Shown here: positions 50,497 to 59,351 of the stretch, piece by piece
How the letters are laid out: the number at the start of each line of letters is the position of its first letter
How positions within the stretch are numbered: position 1 is the stretch's first letter
Assembly (NCBI GenBank): GCA_947001705.1
Contig: CAMQHT010000002.1
Span: forward strand, 1 to 64,000
Direction: 5' to 3'
Length of the DNA: 64,000 nucleotides
Origin: an uncultured Collinsella sp.
GTDB taxonomy: Bacteria > Actinomycetota > Coriobacteriia > Coriobacteriales > Coriobacteriaceae
Notes under the pieces: model-generated
The model's database searches: none
The model's input: the letters and a program-made list of their open reading frames with translations, nothing else
Told to the model about the DNA's origin: nothing
Made by a program: the position numbers and the translations under genes

Positions 50497-53400
50497 ATGA
50501 AAGCGAATTCGGACAAATCTAAGCAGAGTAATAAAGCGACGCGCCGTGTACTGGCAGGCGTTTTGTGCGGAGCCTCCGTTTTGAGCCTGGTACTGTCGCT
50601 CGTCATGCCCCCGATCTCGCAGGCCATTGCCAACGATGCCCAGACGGTTTCTACCGAGGAAACTGTGATGGGGGGGGGTTCCTCAAGTGAGTCTACTGGT
50701 ATAGACAACAGTACTAACGGGGATGCCGGCACAGACGCCGAAAACCAGAACAGCGACGATGCTGCGAGCGACGACGACGCTCGGCCGGAGGAGCAGTCCA
50801 AGGACGAGTCGCAGGCGGAAGATAATGATGCGATGGATGTTAACGCTGTCGCGTCAGCCGAGGAGGCTGCAGAGAGCGAAGAGACAACCACAGCTATTAC
50901 TAACATTACTAACGCCGATGATTTGTCAGCTAAGCTTCAAGGCGTTGGGGAAAACCAAACTGCCTGCTTCGAGCTTACAGCTGATATTGACTATGCTGGT
51001 GAAATCAAACTTGAGAAGAGCGGCAGCAATATAACGCTGAACTTAAACGGTCATAAGATCAAGTGCTTGAACACCGACAAGCCGTTATTTGATGTTGCTA
51101 ACGGCGCAACACTTACAATTAAGGACGAAATTAAGGACTCCGCGCCGGTGACTGAGACGGTCAACGATGTCCAACAGCTGACTGATCAGGGGCAGAAGCT
51201 GGATCCCAATAATTATGGCAAGAAAGTCGAGCTAAATTACGTTGGTGGCATTCCGTCTAATCTTACCTACTACGTGACCAAATCGACTCCGAGTGGTACA
51301 GGGACAATCGAGACGCTTGTCAGACATAACGTCGATATTAAGGGCGCCATCGTGGCGTGCGACGGCAACGCAAATCTAAAGCTCATCAATCTGTATAACA
51401 ACAACGGCAAGGGTGGCACGTTTAACCTTGTGAGCGGCGTGATCACGCAAAAACAAGGCAGCAGCGTTAGCAGCTTGGTCTATGCCGAGAACGGCTCTAC
51501 CGTCAACATGCGCGGCGGCTATGTGTGTGGAGCTTCTGGCTCGGGTGCGGGCGGCGGAATTGAAATACACGGTAATTCGACCCTCGAGGTTTCCGGTGGC
51601 GTAATTGCCGGCAACAGTGCTCCTAGTGGCGGTGGTGTGTATGCTAAAGACTCCACGGTCAACATAACTAATGGCGTAATCTCCGGCAACAGCACGCTTG
51701 CTACTGGTGTTGGTTTCGGCGGCGGCATCATGGCCGAAGGCGGCAGCGTTACTGTTTCTGGTGGCTACATTACTAACAATAAATATGCCAATTACTGTGG
51801 TAACGATGGTAATGGCGATCATGGCGGTGCTGGACTTGCCGCTAAAAACGGTACTGATGTCACCATTTCGGGCGGCCAGATCACGGGCAACTATTCTGAG
51901 GAAGCCGGCGGCGGCGTCTATGTGACCGACATCGAACACCAAGGGGCGAGCTCGCGCAAGACAATGGCATGGCTCAACATTACGGGGGGAACTATTGCCT
52001 CTAACGTGAGTTTTCGCTCTGAGGGTGCCGGCATTCGCGTGGGCCAGATGGTTGACGCGATGATAAAAGGAGCGTCAAATTCAAATCCAGTCTATATCAC
52101 TAATAACCACTGCATGTCTCGCTTTGACTGGGGTGGAGGCGGCATCTTCGTCCAGGGCGATTCTAAGGTCGCGTCTAATGCTGGTAGGCTATTTGTCTAT
52201 AACTCCTATATAAGCAGCAATGAGGCCGGTGGCTACGGTGGCGGCGTTGCGGTTTGCCCGACGGGTAAGACTTTGGTGACAGGCACCGACGGCACGGCGA
52301 TTTTCGGTAATACTTCTGCCGGAAATGAGCAAAACGCGAACGATTACGAATCCGTGAGTAATACAGGCAATAACGGCACCCCCCATCTTTCCGGCGGTGG
52401 TCACGGTAAGGACCAGGACTCCGACGCCTACAATGCCGAAGTGTTTCGCGAAAACGGCCACGCGGACTTCTTCCTTGCGGCGGAGGGTCATACGACTCCG
52501 ATCGCGGCGGTGATTGGCAAAATGCTTGGCGGCGGCGATGCTAAGTATCGGGGAAGCTTAGAGCTCCAGAAAGCCATTACTATCCCCGCTAACGGTGGCG
52601 TGCAGGTATATAACAGCATCGGCCTGAGTTCGGATGTTAAGGCTCAAGACCCCGAGGCGATCAATGCGCGAAAGGCTGCGCTAGAGGCGGGCGCGACGTT
52701 TATCACGGGCAATTATTCCTGGAACCATGGCGGCGGCATCATGTCGAACGGCGACCTGTACATGGGCGCGCCTGAGGACACGTATGCCTATCCGAGCCTC
52801 AAGCTCAAGGCGACCAAGAAGCTGGAAGGCCGCAAGCTCAATGATGGGGAGTTCTCCTTTACGGTGTATCGCAAGGATTCAGACGACCCTTTGGCTGGCA
52901 CGACAGCTGGCACGACATTCAATCGCGACGTTTGCACCGAGGTTGGAACAGCAGCAAATGATGCAGAAGGCAGCATTACGTTTGACCTTGGTGAACAATT
53001 CGCATCGAGTGGCGCGGGTAACGAAATCACATACTACTTGGTCGAAGATCCCGGTGGTGATTCTGGCATCACGTACGACTCCAGCGTGTATAAGATTGTG
53101 GTGACGGCCGAAGATACCAAGACCTTGCTCATGTCTGTTCCGAGTAAAGAAAACTCAAGCCAACTGAAGGATCTTTACATCCATAACTACACGATTAAAA
53201 ACGTCGGTGTAACCAAGTACGAATTCCGCGAGTCGTCTGGGAAGTGGGAGAACGTAAAAGCGAGGAGCAAGGTGCAGAAGAGTGGAGACTATTATCCAAT
53301 TATCTGTGAGGGTGACTCCACGACTTTCACTAACAAGTTCACTCCGTACGACTCGAAGGGCTCCTGGACGCCTATGGCGACTAAGGTCGTTGAGGGTGGC

Positions 53401-53946
53401 GAGATGAAGGAGTTCACGCTCCAGCTTGCGACCGACACAGATTTTACGGATATCGTTAGCAGCAAGTCCACCACTGCCGACGGCGACAAGTCCCAGACCC
53501 TGAGCTTCGACAAGATTGATTACAAACTCGATCAACTCGACCAGCTCGCGTCTGGCCCCACTGGCCGTGGTGCTTCCAAGACCTTCACGTACTACGTGCG
53601 CGAGAAAGACGACGGTTCGCTGTTCTCGCACTATACGTACGACAAGTCGGTCTATCAGATTACGGTTAACGCGACTGACGACTCTAACCACCATATCGAC
53701 GTCACTGCGACCTACAAGCAGATTCAGGATCGTGATGGCAATGAAGTGACCACTGACACGCCCCACGACCTCACCGGCAAGTCCACTCCCACCTTCACCA
53801 ACACCTACTCCACCTCTTTGCCCCTTTCTGGTATGTCGGGCGTCACTCTGACGTACCTTGCCGGCGCGGCGGTGCTTTGCGCTGCTGCGGCCTGGATGCA
53901 CATTCGTCGCAAGGCGAATGCGAAGGGAGGTGAGCGTCGTGAATAA
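50497..53946 (+). CDS. Large LPXTG-anchored pilin/adhesin with beta-helix domain
   Basis: A 1149-residue surface protein: signal peptide (residues 1-46, ALA-type end near SQAIAND), acidic low-complexity stretch to about 130, a right-handed beta-helix region with repeated GGG-V-X-GNS motifs (about 270-690), then two FctA-like isopeptide pilin domains (about 765-890 and 960-1100). The sorting signal is LPLSG, then a hydrophobic helix and RRKANAKGGERRE. GGGGAGGAG lies six bases before ATG. As first and largest gene of the pilus locus it is probably the tip adhesin. A G9 run lies in codons 58-60. Confidence 0.85.
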   Translation: MKANSDKSKQSNKATRRVLAGVLCGASVLSLVLSLVMPPISQAIANDAQTVSTEETVMGGGSSSESTGIDNSTNGDAGTDAENQNSDDAASDDDARPEEQSKDESQAEDNDAMDVNAVASAEEAAESEETTTAITNITNADDLSAKLQGVGENQTACFELTADIDYAGEIKLEKSGSNITLNLNGHKIKCLNTDKPLFDVANGATLTIKDEIKDSAPVTETVNDVQQLTDQGQKLDPNNYGKKVELNYVGGIPSNLTYYVTKSTPSGTGTIETLVRHNVDIKGAIVACDGNANLKLINLYNNNGKGGTFNLVSGVITQKQGSSVSSLVYAENGSTVNMRGGYVCGASGSGAGGGIEIHGNSTLEVSGGVIAGNSAPSGGGVYAKDSTVNITNGVISGNSTLATGVGFGGGIMAEGGSVTVSGGYITNNKYANYCGNDGNGDHGGAGLAAKNGTDVTISGGQITGNYSEEAGGGVYVTDIEHQGASSRKTMAWLNITGGTIASNVSFRSEGAGIRVGQMVDAMIKGASNSNPVYITNNHCMSRFDWGGGGIFVQGDSKVASNAGRLFVYNSYISSNEAGGYGGGVAVCPTGKTLVTGTDGTAIFGNTSAGNEQNANDYESVSNTGNNGTPHLSGGGHGKDQDSDAYNAEVFRENGHADFFLAAEGHTTPIAAVIGKMLGGGDAKYRGSLELQKAITIPANGGVQVYNSIGLSSDVKAQDPEAINARKAALEAGATFITGNYSWNHGGGIMSNGDLYMGAPEDTYAYPSLKLKATKKLEGRKLNDGEFSFTVYRKDSDDPLAGTTAGTTFNRDVCTEVGTAANDAEGSITFDLGEQFASSGAGNEITYYLVEDPGGDSGITYDSSVYKIVVTAEDTKTLLMSVPSKENSSQLKDLYIHNYTIKNVGVTKYEFRESSGKWENVKARSKVQKSGDYYPIICEGDSTTFTNKFTPYDSKGSWTPMATKVVEGGEMKEFTLQLATDTDFTDIVSSKSTTADGDKSQTLSFDKIDYKLDQLDQLASGPTGRGASKTFTYYVREKDDGSLFSHYTYDKSVYQITVNATDDSNHHIDVTATYKQIQDRDGNEVTTDTPHDLTGKSTPTFTNTYSTSLPLSGMSGVTLTYLAGAAVLCAAAAWMHIRRKANAKGGERRE
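50670..50678 (+). repeat. G9 homopolymer inside the first pilin gene
   Basis: Nine consecutive G bases span codons 58-60, just after the signal peptide. A loss or gain of one base would shift the frame and end the protein early. The length is in the range known for slipped-strand phase variation. Confidence 0.9.
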
Positions 53947-55594
53947 GAAAGTTTGCTCCTTCCCGATCTTGTTTGCGCTGCTTGCCCTCCTGATCGGCAT
54001 CTGCGCGGTTGTGTTCCCCGCATCCGCGCAGGCCGCGCCGACCTCGACCGGTTCCATCACGGTGAGCGGCGCCGTGGCGAGCAACTACGACGCCTACCAG
54101 ATCTTTAGCGCCAACGTCGTCGACGGCGACGGCGACGCCAAGACCTTTACCGACCTCGCTTGGGCAAGCGACGCCGCGCGCGACGCTGTCCTGCCTGTGC
54201 TGCACAGCGCCGGCATGCCCGATTCCCAGACCACCGCGCAGGAAGCTGCCGAGTGGCTTAACACCGATTCCCACCTTACGAGCGCGCTGAGCGCACAGCT
54301 CGCTCGTTCCCTCCAGAGCTCTGGCGCCGTGCCCGTGGCCCTTAACGCGGGCACGGCGGCCGAGCTGCCCTGCGGCTACTGGCTCATCGTCGCCGACGAC
54401 GACGCCATCGCCCAGGGCGAGGCCGGCACCGCGCCGATCATGGCGCTGGTGGGCGGCAACGCCGTCACCGTCAAGCCCAAGGCCGCGACGCCCAAGGTCG
54501 CCAAGCACGTGCTGGAGGACAACACCGCCGCATGGCAGAAGGCCGCCGACGCCACGGTCGCCGACGACCTGTACTGGCGCCTCTCTGCCACGGTCCCGGC
54601 CGGGCTCACCACCTACGACACCTATACGGTGCAGTTCGTCGACACCATGAGCGCGGGGCTCGACCTCTCCAAGGTCGCCGCGAGCATACACGTGTACGTG
54701 GCGGCGGGAGCGGACGGCGGCTTCGACGCCGTTGCCACCGGCAAGGACGGACGCGCCGGCACTAAGGCCGCGAAGGGCTGGACCGACATCACGGCCCAGT
54801 GCGCCACCAAGGTGGCCGCGGACGGGACCTTCATCGTGCACACCGGCGACCTGGTCGCCGCGCTCGGCGGGGCCGACGCCTTCGCCACGGGCGCCCGCGT
54901 GGTCGCTGTGTACAACGCGCCGCTCAACAGCGCATGCAACCACGGCATCGCGAAGGGCAACCCCAACGAGGCCTACCTGCGCTACCCGCGCTCTCCCTTT
55001 GCCGACCAGTCCGGCGACGCCGGCTTCACCAGCACGCCGAGCGACGATGCATGCGCCTACACCTGGGATCTCGCGCTCACCAAGCGCGGCAGCGACGGCG
55101 ACAAGCCGCTGCCCGGGGCGGTCCTGAGCATCACCGACGACCGCGGTCGCGCGCTGGCGGCCGACGGCACGTGGGATGCGCAAGGCAAGGCCACCGTCAC
55201 CACGGGCGAGGACGGCCGCGTGACCGTCTCGGGCGTGGACTCGGGCAAGCTGGAGGTCCGCGAGCTCAAGGCGCCCAAGGGCTACACCGCCTTTGAGGGC
55301 ACGCGCTCCGTGACGGTCAAGGCCGAGGGCCTGGACGTCGACCAGGTGGCCGCCGCCAAGCCTAAGGTGACCGTATCGGCCGAAAGCCCTCTGCGAGTTG
55401 ATGCCGCCGATGCCGGGAAGGGTTTAGTCGAGTTGTCGGTGCTTAACACCCCAAGTAACGAAGTGAGTCGAGGCTTTATGCCCTCGACGGGAGATAGAAC
55501 GTTGGTGTTGGTAACGGCTTTGGCCGTCATCGGAGTAGTGGCTATTGTCGTCGCGCTCGTCATCAAGCGGGGAGGAGGTCGCCATGATAAATAA
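53939..55594 (+). CDS. LPXTG-type minor pilin
   Basis: A 551-residue pilin: signal peptide (FPASAQAAP), an N-terminal domain, a D2-type isopeptide domain opening with PKVAKHVLEDN, a SpaA-like beta-sandwich with the E-box LEVRELKAPKGY, and the variant sorting signal MPSTG followed by a helix and KRGGGRHDK. GTG 53939 overlaps the end of the first pilin gene by 8 bases and follows GGGAGGTGA. The domain layout resembles the third gene's product, so the two pilins are paralogues. It may be the basal or minor subunit. Confidence 0.85.
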   Translation: MNKKVCSFPILFALLALLIGICAVVFPASAQAAPTSTGSITVSGAVASNYDAYQIFSANVVDGDGDAKTFTDLAWASDAARDAVLPVLHSAGMPDSQTTAQEAAEWLNTDSHLTSALSAQLARSLQSSGAVPVALNAGTAAELPCGYWLIVADDDAIAQGEAGTAPIMALVGGNAVTVKPKAATPKVAKHVLEDNTAAWQKAADATVADDLYWRLSATVPAGLTTYDTYTVQFVDTMSAGLDLSKVAASIHVYVAAGADGGFDAVATGKDGRAGTKAAKGWTDITAQCATKVAADGTFIVHTGDLVAALGGADAFATGARVVAVYNAPLNSACNHGIAKGNPNEAYLRYPRSPFADQSGDAGFTSTPSDDACAYTWDLALTKRGSDGDKPLPGAVLSITDDRGRALAADGTWDAQGKATVTTGEDGRVTVSGVDSGKLEVRELKAPKGYTAFEGTRSVTVKAEGLDVDQVAAAKPKVTVSAESPLRVDAADAGKGLVELSVLNTPSNEVSRGFMPSTGDRTLVLVTALAVIGVVAIVVALVIKRGGGRHDK

Positions 55595-55711
55595 TTGCCC
55601 CCCTTGCTCAGTGGCGTACTACCTCCGTAGCGATTAGAGCGCAGGGAAATGAGCCTGCTGACTTTTGGTGATGACGAGAATTAAAGCAACCTCCAAGAAA
55701 GAGGTCCCAAC

Positions 55712-57373
55712 ATGAAAACAACCAAGAACATCGCACGCCTGGCAGTAACCGCCGGCCTCACCGCAGCCCTGAGCTTCGGCGGCGTGATGGCGACAGTCAC
55801 GATGGCGTTTGCTGCGGAGGGTGCTGCCCCCAGCTATTCGCTCACGATTAACAAGTCCGTGGACAATGACTCCACTTCGTTCAAGGCGTATCAGATTTTT
55901 AAGGCTGACGTTATTGACGGAAAGTCCGGTAAGGTTGCGTCCAACATTGAGTGGGCGAGTGATGACGCAGAGACTGCGGTCCTGAAGGTGCTTGTTGATA
56001 ATAATGCCCCAGGGATTACCTTAGACTCGACCGCTTCTGACGTTGCCGACTACCTTTCCAAGATCACTGATACCACTGATACCACGAGTCTGCCGCAGAG
56101 CAGCATCCTTAACAAGATTGCCTTGGCTGTAGAGAAGAGTGTTACCGCTACGGGCGATTCCTTTGCCGCCGGTCGCGCTTTCACCACTACGAGCGCTGGC
56201 TACTACCTGTTCATGACCGATACCGACTCGCTCAGTGCGAATGAGAAGCAGACTGGTACCTCGCCGATCTTTGCAGTCGTGGGCGGCAACGCAGTGGTCG
56301 TTACCGAGAAGACGAGCATCCCGACCGTGACGAAGCAGGTCAAGGACGATGGTGCGGACAACGACTGGAAGTACAAGGCGGACTCCCAGATGGGTCAGAC
56401 CGTTCAGTACAAGCTGACCGGCACGGTTGCAAGCAATGTCGACACGTTCAGCACCTACTATTATGAGTTCCACGATGAGCTGTCTGCCGGTTTGACTGTT
56501 GATAAGTCCACTGTCAAGGCCGTGATTGGTGAGACTCAGATCACGCCTACTTCTGTGACCGTGTCTGATCCCGATTCAAATGGCAGAACGGTCTTGAGCG
56601 TAAAGTTTGACGATCTTAAGGCTGCCGCCACGGCGGTCGGCGTCACTGTCGGCGAGCATACAAGGGTCGTTGTCACGTACAGCGCCAAGCTCGACCCGAA
56701 TAAGTCCCAGCATGTCGTTGTCGGTGGCACGGGCAACTCCAACACCGTCAAGCTCATCTACTCCAACAACCCTGGCCACGATTCCCGGGGTGAGTCTGTG
56801 CCCGACACCGTGCGCGACTACACCTATGCGCTCAAGCTCGTCAAGAAGGACGCGACGGATGAGAATAAGATACTTAAGGGCGTAAAGTTCACCATCCGTG
56901 CCACTGATCCCGACGATATTGCATCCAAGGACATGTATGTCCAGGAGAATGGCTCCCTCGGTACTGAGGCTTATGAGTTCACGACCACCGACTCCGGCGA
57001 GATTAACGTCAAGGGCCTCGATGCCGGCACCTACACCGTCAAGGAGACCCATACGCTCGCCCGCTATAACACCATCCCCGAGTTCACCTTCACCATCAAA
57101 GCCATTGGATTCAACCAAGCAGAGGGAGAGGGAGAAAACAAGATTACGGTCGAGACGAGCACCAGGGGTTCCAATTTGGTCGAGGTTGACACGACTAACA
57201 CGGACAACGGTACTGCTGCCTTGATCGTCAAAAACAAGCAGGGTTCCGGCCTCCCGCTCACCGGCCTTAACGGCGTGACGTTCACTTGGATCGCTGGTGG
57301 CGCGGTGCTGTGCATCGGCGTGGCTCACCTCATCCGCAGTCGTAAGCAGGCTGAGGAGTCCGAGCAGGAGTAA
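55712..57373 (+). CDS. LPXTG-type major pilin, probable shaft subunit
   Basis: A 553-residue pilin: signal peptide ending MAFAAEG, first domain SYSLTINKSVDNDSTSFKAY, D2-type isopeptide domain (PTVTKQVKDDG), C-terminal domain with the E-box TYTVKETHTL, and the sorting signal LPLTG followed by a helix and RSRKQAEESEQE. AAGAAAGAGG precedes ATG. It has its own 117-base spacer after the minor pilin. Such RrgB/SpaA-type proteins polymerise into the shaft through sortase C. A hairpin terminator about 100 bases downstream closes this group. Confidence 0.88.
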   Translation: MKTTKNIARLAVTAGLTAALSFGGVMATVTMAFAAEGAAPSYSLTINKSVDNDSTSFKAYQIFKADVIDGKSGKVASNIEWASDDAETAVLKVLVDNNAPGITLDSTASDVADYLSKITDTTDTTSLPQSSILNKIALAVEKSVTATGDSFAAGRAFTTTSAGYYLFMTDTDSLSANEKQTGTSPIFAVVGGNAVVVTEKTSIPTVTKQVKDDGADNDWKYKADSQMGQTVQYKLTGTVASNVDTFSTYYYEFHDELSAGLTVDKSTVKAVIGETQITPTSVTVSDPDSNGRTVLSVKFDDLKAAATAVGVTVGEHTRVVVTYSAKLDPNKSQHVVVGGTGNSNTVKLIYSNNPGHDSRGESVPDTVRDYTYALKLVKKDATDENKILKGVKFTIRATDPDDIASKDMYVQENGSLGTEAYEFTTTDSGEINVKGLDAGTYTVKETHTLARYNTIPEFTFTIKAIGFNQAEGEGENKITVETSTRGSNLVEVDTTNTDNGTAALIVKNKQGSGLPLTGLNGVTFTWIAGGAVLCIGVAHLIRSRKQAEESEQE

Positions 57374-57473
57374 CGCTCACTCACCCATCCCTTTGGCGGG
57401 TGGGATGTGATGGCCGTGAGACTTGCGGACACTTTTCTCGTCCATCCACGTTCTTGCTTTGCCATTCTCTTTT

Positions 57474-57510
57474 CGGGGCAGACTCCGCGCTGGAGTTTGC
57501 CCCGTTTTTT
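57474..57510 (+). terminator. Terminator after the major pilin
   Basis: CGGGGCAGACTCC at 57474-57486 pairs with GGAGTTTGCCCCG at 57492-57504, one mismatch, then TTTTTT. The rest of the 57374-57676 spacer shows a short stem near 57,385 and nothing else. Confidence 0.88.
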
Positions 57511-57676
57511 GGATATAGCAGCCAAGCTCCATTGCCCGATGGATCGAGCGTATGACTATCGAACAGATGTTTGCAATTATTGCGTTTACCAGCTGTTGGT
57601 GCATACACTCGCAGTAAAATGGCTTTGCGACGCATCCCGTGCGCGGGCGGCCGACGACTCGATCGGAGGTCCCCAA

Positions 57677-57826
57677 ATGCTGAAATTCCTTAACGCGCTC
57701 GCCGCCCTCGCGGCGGTGGGCTCGTTCGTCATCGCGTTTCTTGACTCGTATGAAGTTCGGTTTAAGGTCCGTAGGCGCACGCGCGGTGCGGACGGTGGAC
57801 GGCATTTGCGCCGCAAGCGCAAATAA
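57677..57826 (+). CDS. Small single-helix membrane protein
   Basis: A 49-residue protein with one hydrophobic helix (FLNALAALAAVGSFVIAFL) and a very basic tail (RFKVRRRTRGADGGRHLRRK), the inside-positive pattern of an N-out or signal-anchor helix. GGAGG lies seven bases before ATG and a terminator follows the stop. It has no family I recognise. Its place between the major pilin and the sortase suggests a part in pilus assembly, but that is only context. Confidence 0.6.
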   Translation: MLKFLNALAALAAVGSFVIAFLDSYEVRFKVRRRTRGADGGRHLRRKRK

Positions 57827-57827
57827 G

Positions 57828-57858
57828 AATGCCCGGGGGTCGGATCCCGGGCATTTAA
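57828..57858 (+). terminator. Terminator of the small membrane protein gene
   Basis: AATGCCCGGG at 57828-57837 pairs perfectly with CCCGGGCATT at 57846-57855. Confidence 0.8.
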
Positions 57859-58088
57859 CAAAAACTGAAAACTAGGCCGCCCGCGCTCCTAAGTACTTAC
57901 GCGGGATGCGTCGTTTCCTATTGACATTGTATCCCGAATCGCTCCGCCGATCCGTGATATTTTGAAAACTCAAATGTGGGCTCATGCTCGCGCTGCGCAA
58001 TGCCGCTGAGCTGCGTTGCCCGCAGCAGAAGCTCGCTAATCGGCTATTATTTGTTTAGACAACCTGAGCTGTAGAGGAGTGATCGGCG

Positions 58089-59027
58089 ATGGTGCAGGGC
58101 GCCAAGCATATGAAGAGCAATAACGCCGCGGACAACGGCGGCTCAAGCCCTCAGCCCAAACCTCAACCAAAGCCCAAGCGCCGCCGCAAGCGACTGCCGC
58201 GCTGGGCCGATCGGCTCATCACCATCGTGATCATCCTTGTTGGCGTGGGCCTTATGACCTGGCCGTGGATCTTGGACCGGCTCGAGGCCTCGGGCGTGTT
58301 CAACCAGATCAGCACCGTGTCCAGCACTGTGGACGCGCTGTCTGCCGAGGAGCGCGAGCGCATTCTGCTCCAGGCTCGCTCCTTTAACGAGCAGCTGGCG
58401 GGTGAGGTCACCGAGCTTCCCGACGATCAGATTGAGCCCTACGCCCAGCAGCTCATCTTTGACCGCGACCCCATGATGAGCTGGATCGAAATCCCCTCCA
58501 TCGACGTGAGCATGCCCATCTACCACGGCACGAGCGAGGAGGTCCTCATGGCGGGTGTCGGCCACCTGGAGGGCACGAGCCTGCCAGTGGGCGGCACCTC
58601 GACGCATTGCGTGCTCACCGCGCACTCGGGCATGCGCAATCTGAGCATGTTCGACGACATCCGCTTGCTAGAGCCCGGCGACCTGGTGCTGCTGCACACC
58701 ATGAACAAGACGCTCGCCTACAAGATGGTGGACTCCGAGGTGGTGCTGCCCGAGGAGATGGAGTCACTGACCATCGAGCCCGGTGCCGACAAGGTGACGC
58801 TCGTTACCTGCACGCCCTACGGCGTGAACGACCATCGCCTGCTGGTGCATTGCGTGCGCACCAAGTACAACAAGAAGGACGTCGACAAGCAAAAGTCGCT
58901 GGCCGGCCGCCACTGGGGCAAGCGCGAGTTTGCCGTGCTCATCGTGGTCGTGGCCATTGTGCTGTTGCTGCTGGACATCGTGATCCACGCGGTCCGCAAG
59001 CGCCGCAAGGCCAAGGCCTCGGCATAA
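58089..59027 (+). CDS. srtC: Class C (pilin-polymerising) sortase
   Basis: A 312-residue membrane cysteine transpeptidase that links pilins into a covalent shaft. Layout: basic proline-rich N-terminus, membrane helix (LITIVIILVGVGLMTWPWI), extracellular catalytic domain, and a second C-terminal helix typical of class C. Catalytic His in LTAHSGM, Cys in LVTCTPYG and Arg in DHRLLVH are present. A lid-like stretch FDRDPMMSW precedes IEIPSIDVSMPIYHG. GAGGAG precedes ATG. As the only sortase near the three sorting-signal proteins, it is their likely partner. Confidence 0.92.
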   Translation: MVQGAKHMKSNNAADNGGSSPQPKPQPKPKRRRKRLPRWADRLITIVIILVGVGLMTWPWILDRLEASGVFNQISTVSSTVDALSAEERERILLQARSFNEQLAGEVTELPDDQIEPYAQQLIFDRDPMMSWIEIPSIDVSMPIYHGTSEEVLMAGVGHLEGTSLPVGGTSTHCVLTAHSGMRNLSMFDDIRLLEPGDLVLLHTMNKTLAYKMVDSEVVLPEEMESLTIEPGADKVTLVTCTPYGVNDHRLLVHCVRTKYNKKDVDKQKSLAGRHWGKREFAVLIVVVAIVLLLLDIVIHAVRKRRKAKASA

Positions 59028-59038
59028 GACATTCTCCA

Positions 59039-59076
59039 GAACCACCACAATGGGGACAGGCACCTTTGTGGTGGCC
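59039..59076. repeat. Right 38-bp direct repeat flanking the pilus locus
   Basis: Same orientation as 50003-50040, three mismatches. This copy keeps both hairpin arms: ACCACCACAATGG pairs with CCTTTGTGGTGG. It lies twelve bases after the sortase stop. Confidence 0.88.
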
Positions 59077-59085
59077 GGGACTTCC

Positions 59086-59149
59086 AAACCGTCACAACAT
59101 TCGATGAAAATCTCGATTTTGACGAAAAGTGTCGAATGTTGTGATGGTT
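59086..59149. repeat. AACCATCACAACATTCGA inverted-repeat element, copy 3
   Basis: The left arm 59087-59104 and right arm 59132-59149 pair over 18 bases with one G-U pair. It lies ten bases after the direct repeat. Confidence 0.85.
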
Positions 59150-59150
59150 A

Positions 59151-59213
59151 TCGCTGTGGGCAGGACGGTTTTCGTTGTGGGCGAGACGGTTTTCGCTATG
59201 GACGGTGCGGTTT
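59151..59213. repeat. Three 21-bp tandem repeats
   Basis: Units start at 59151, 59172 and 59193, each of the form TCGYTRTGG followed by a variable middle and CGGTTT. They are non-coding as far as I can tell and lie between the inverted-repeat element and the gatC promoter. Confidence 0.75.
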
Positions 59214-59310
59214 CGCTGCAGAACCGCCAGCCCGCAGCCTGCCAACCGCCGCCCTCGTTACGTTTTCGCTGCATTTGGGTAAAGCACCTGCTCCAAGCGG
59301 CGTTGCCCTG

Positions 59311-59316
59311 TATACT
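59311..59316 (+). promoter_or_regulatory. Probable -10 box of gatCAB
   Basis: TATACT lies 36 bases before the gatC ATG. The -35 is not clear. Confidence 0.4.
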
Positions 59317-59351
59317 AGAGCGGTTTAACTGTTATGCGGAAGGGAGCGCCT

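Noticed and set aside
59092..59274. A 60-codon minus-strand frame with repeated KTV motifs
   Set aside because: The repeat comes from the 21-bp tandem DNA repeat, and the frame starts inside an inverted-repeat element with no ribosome site.
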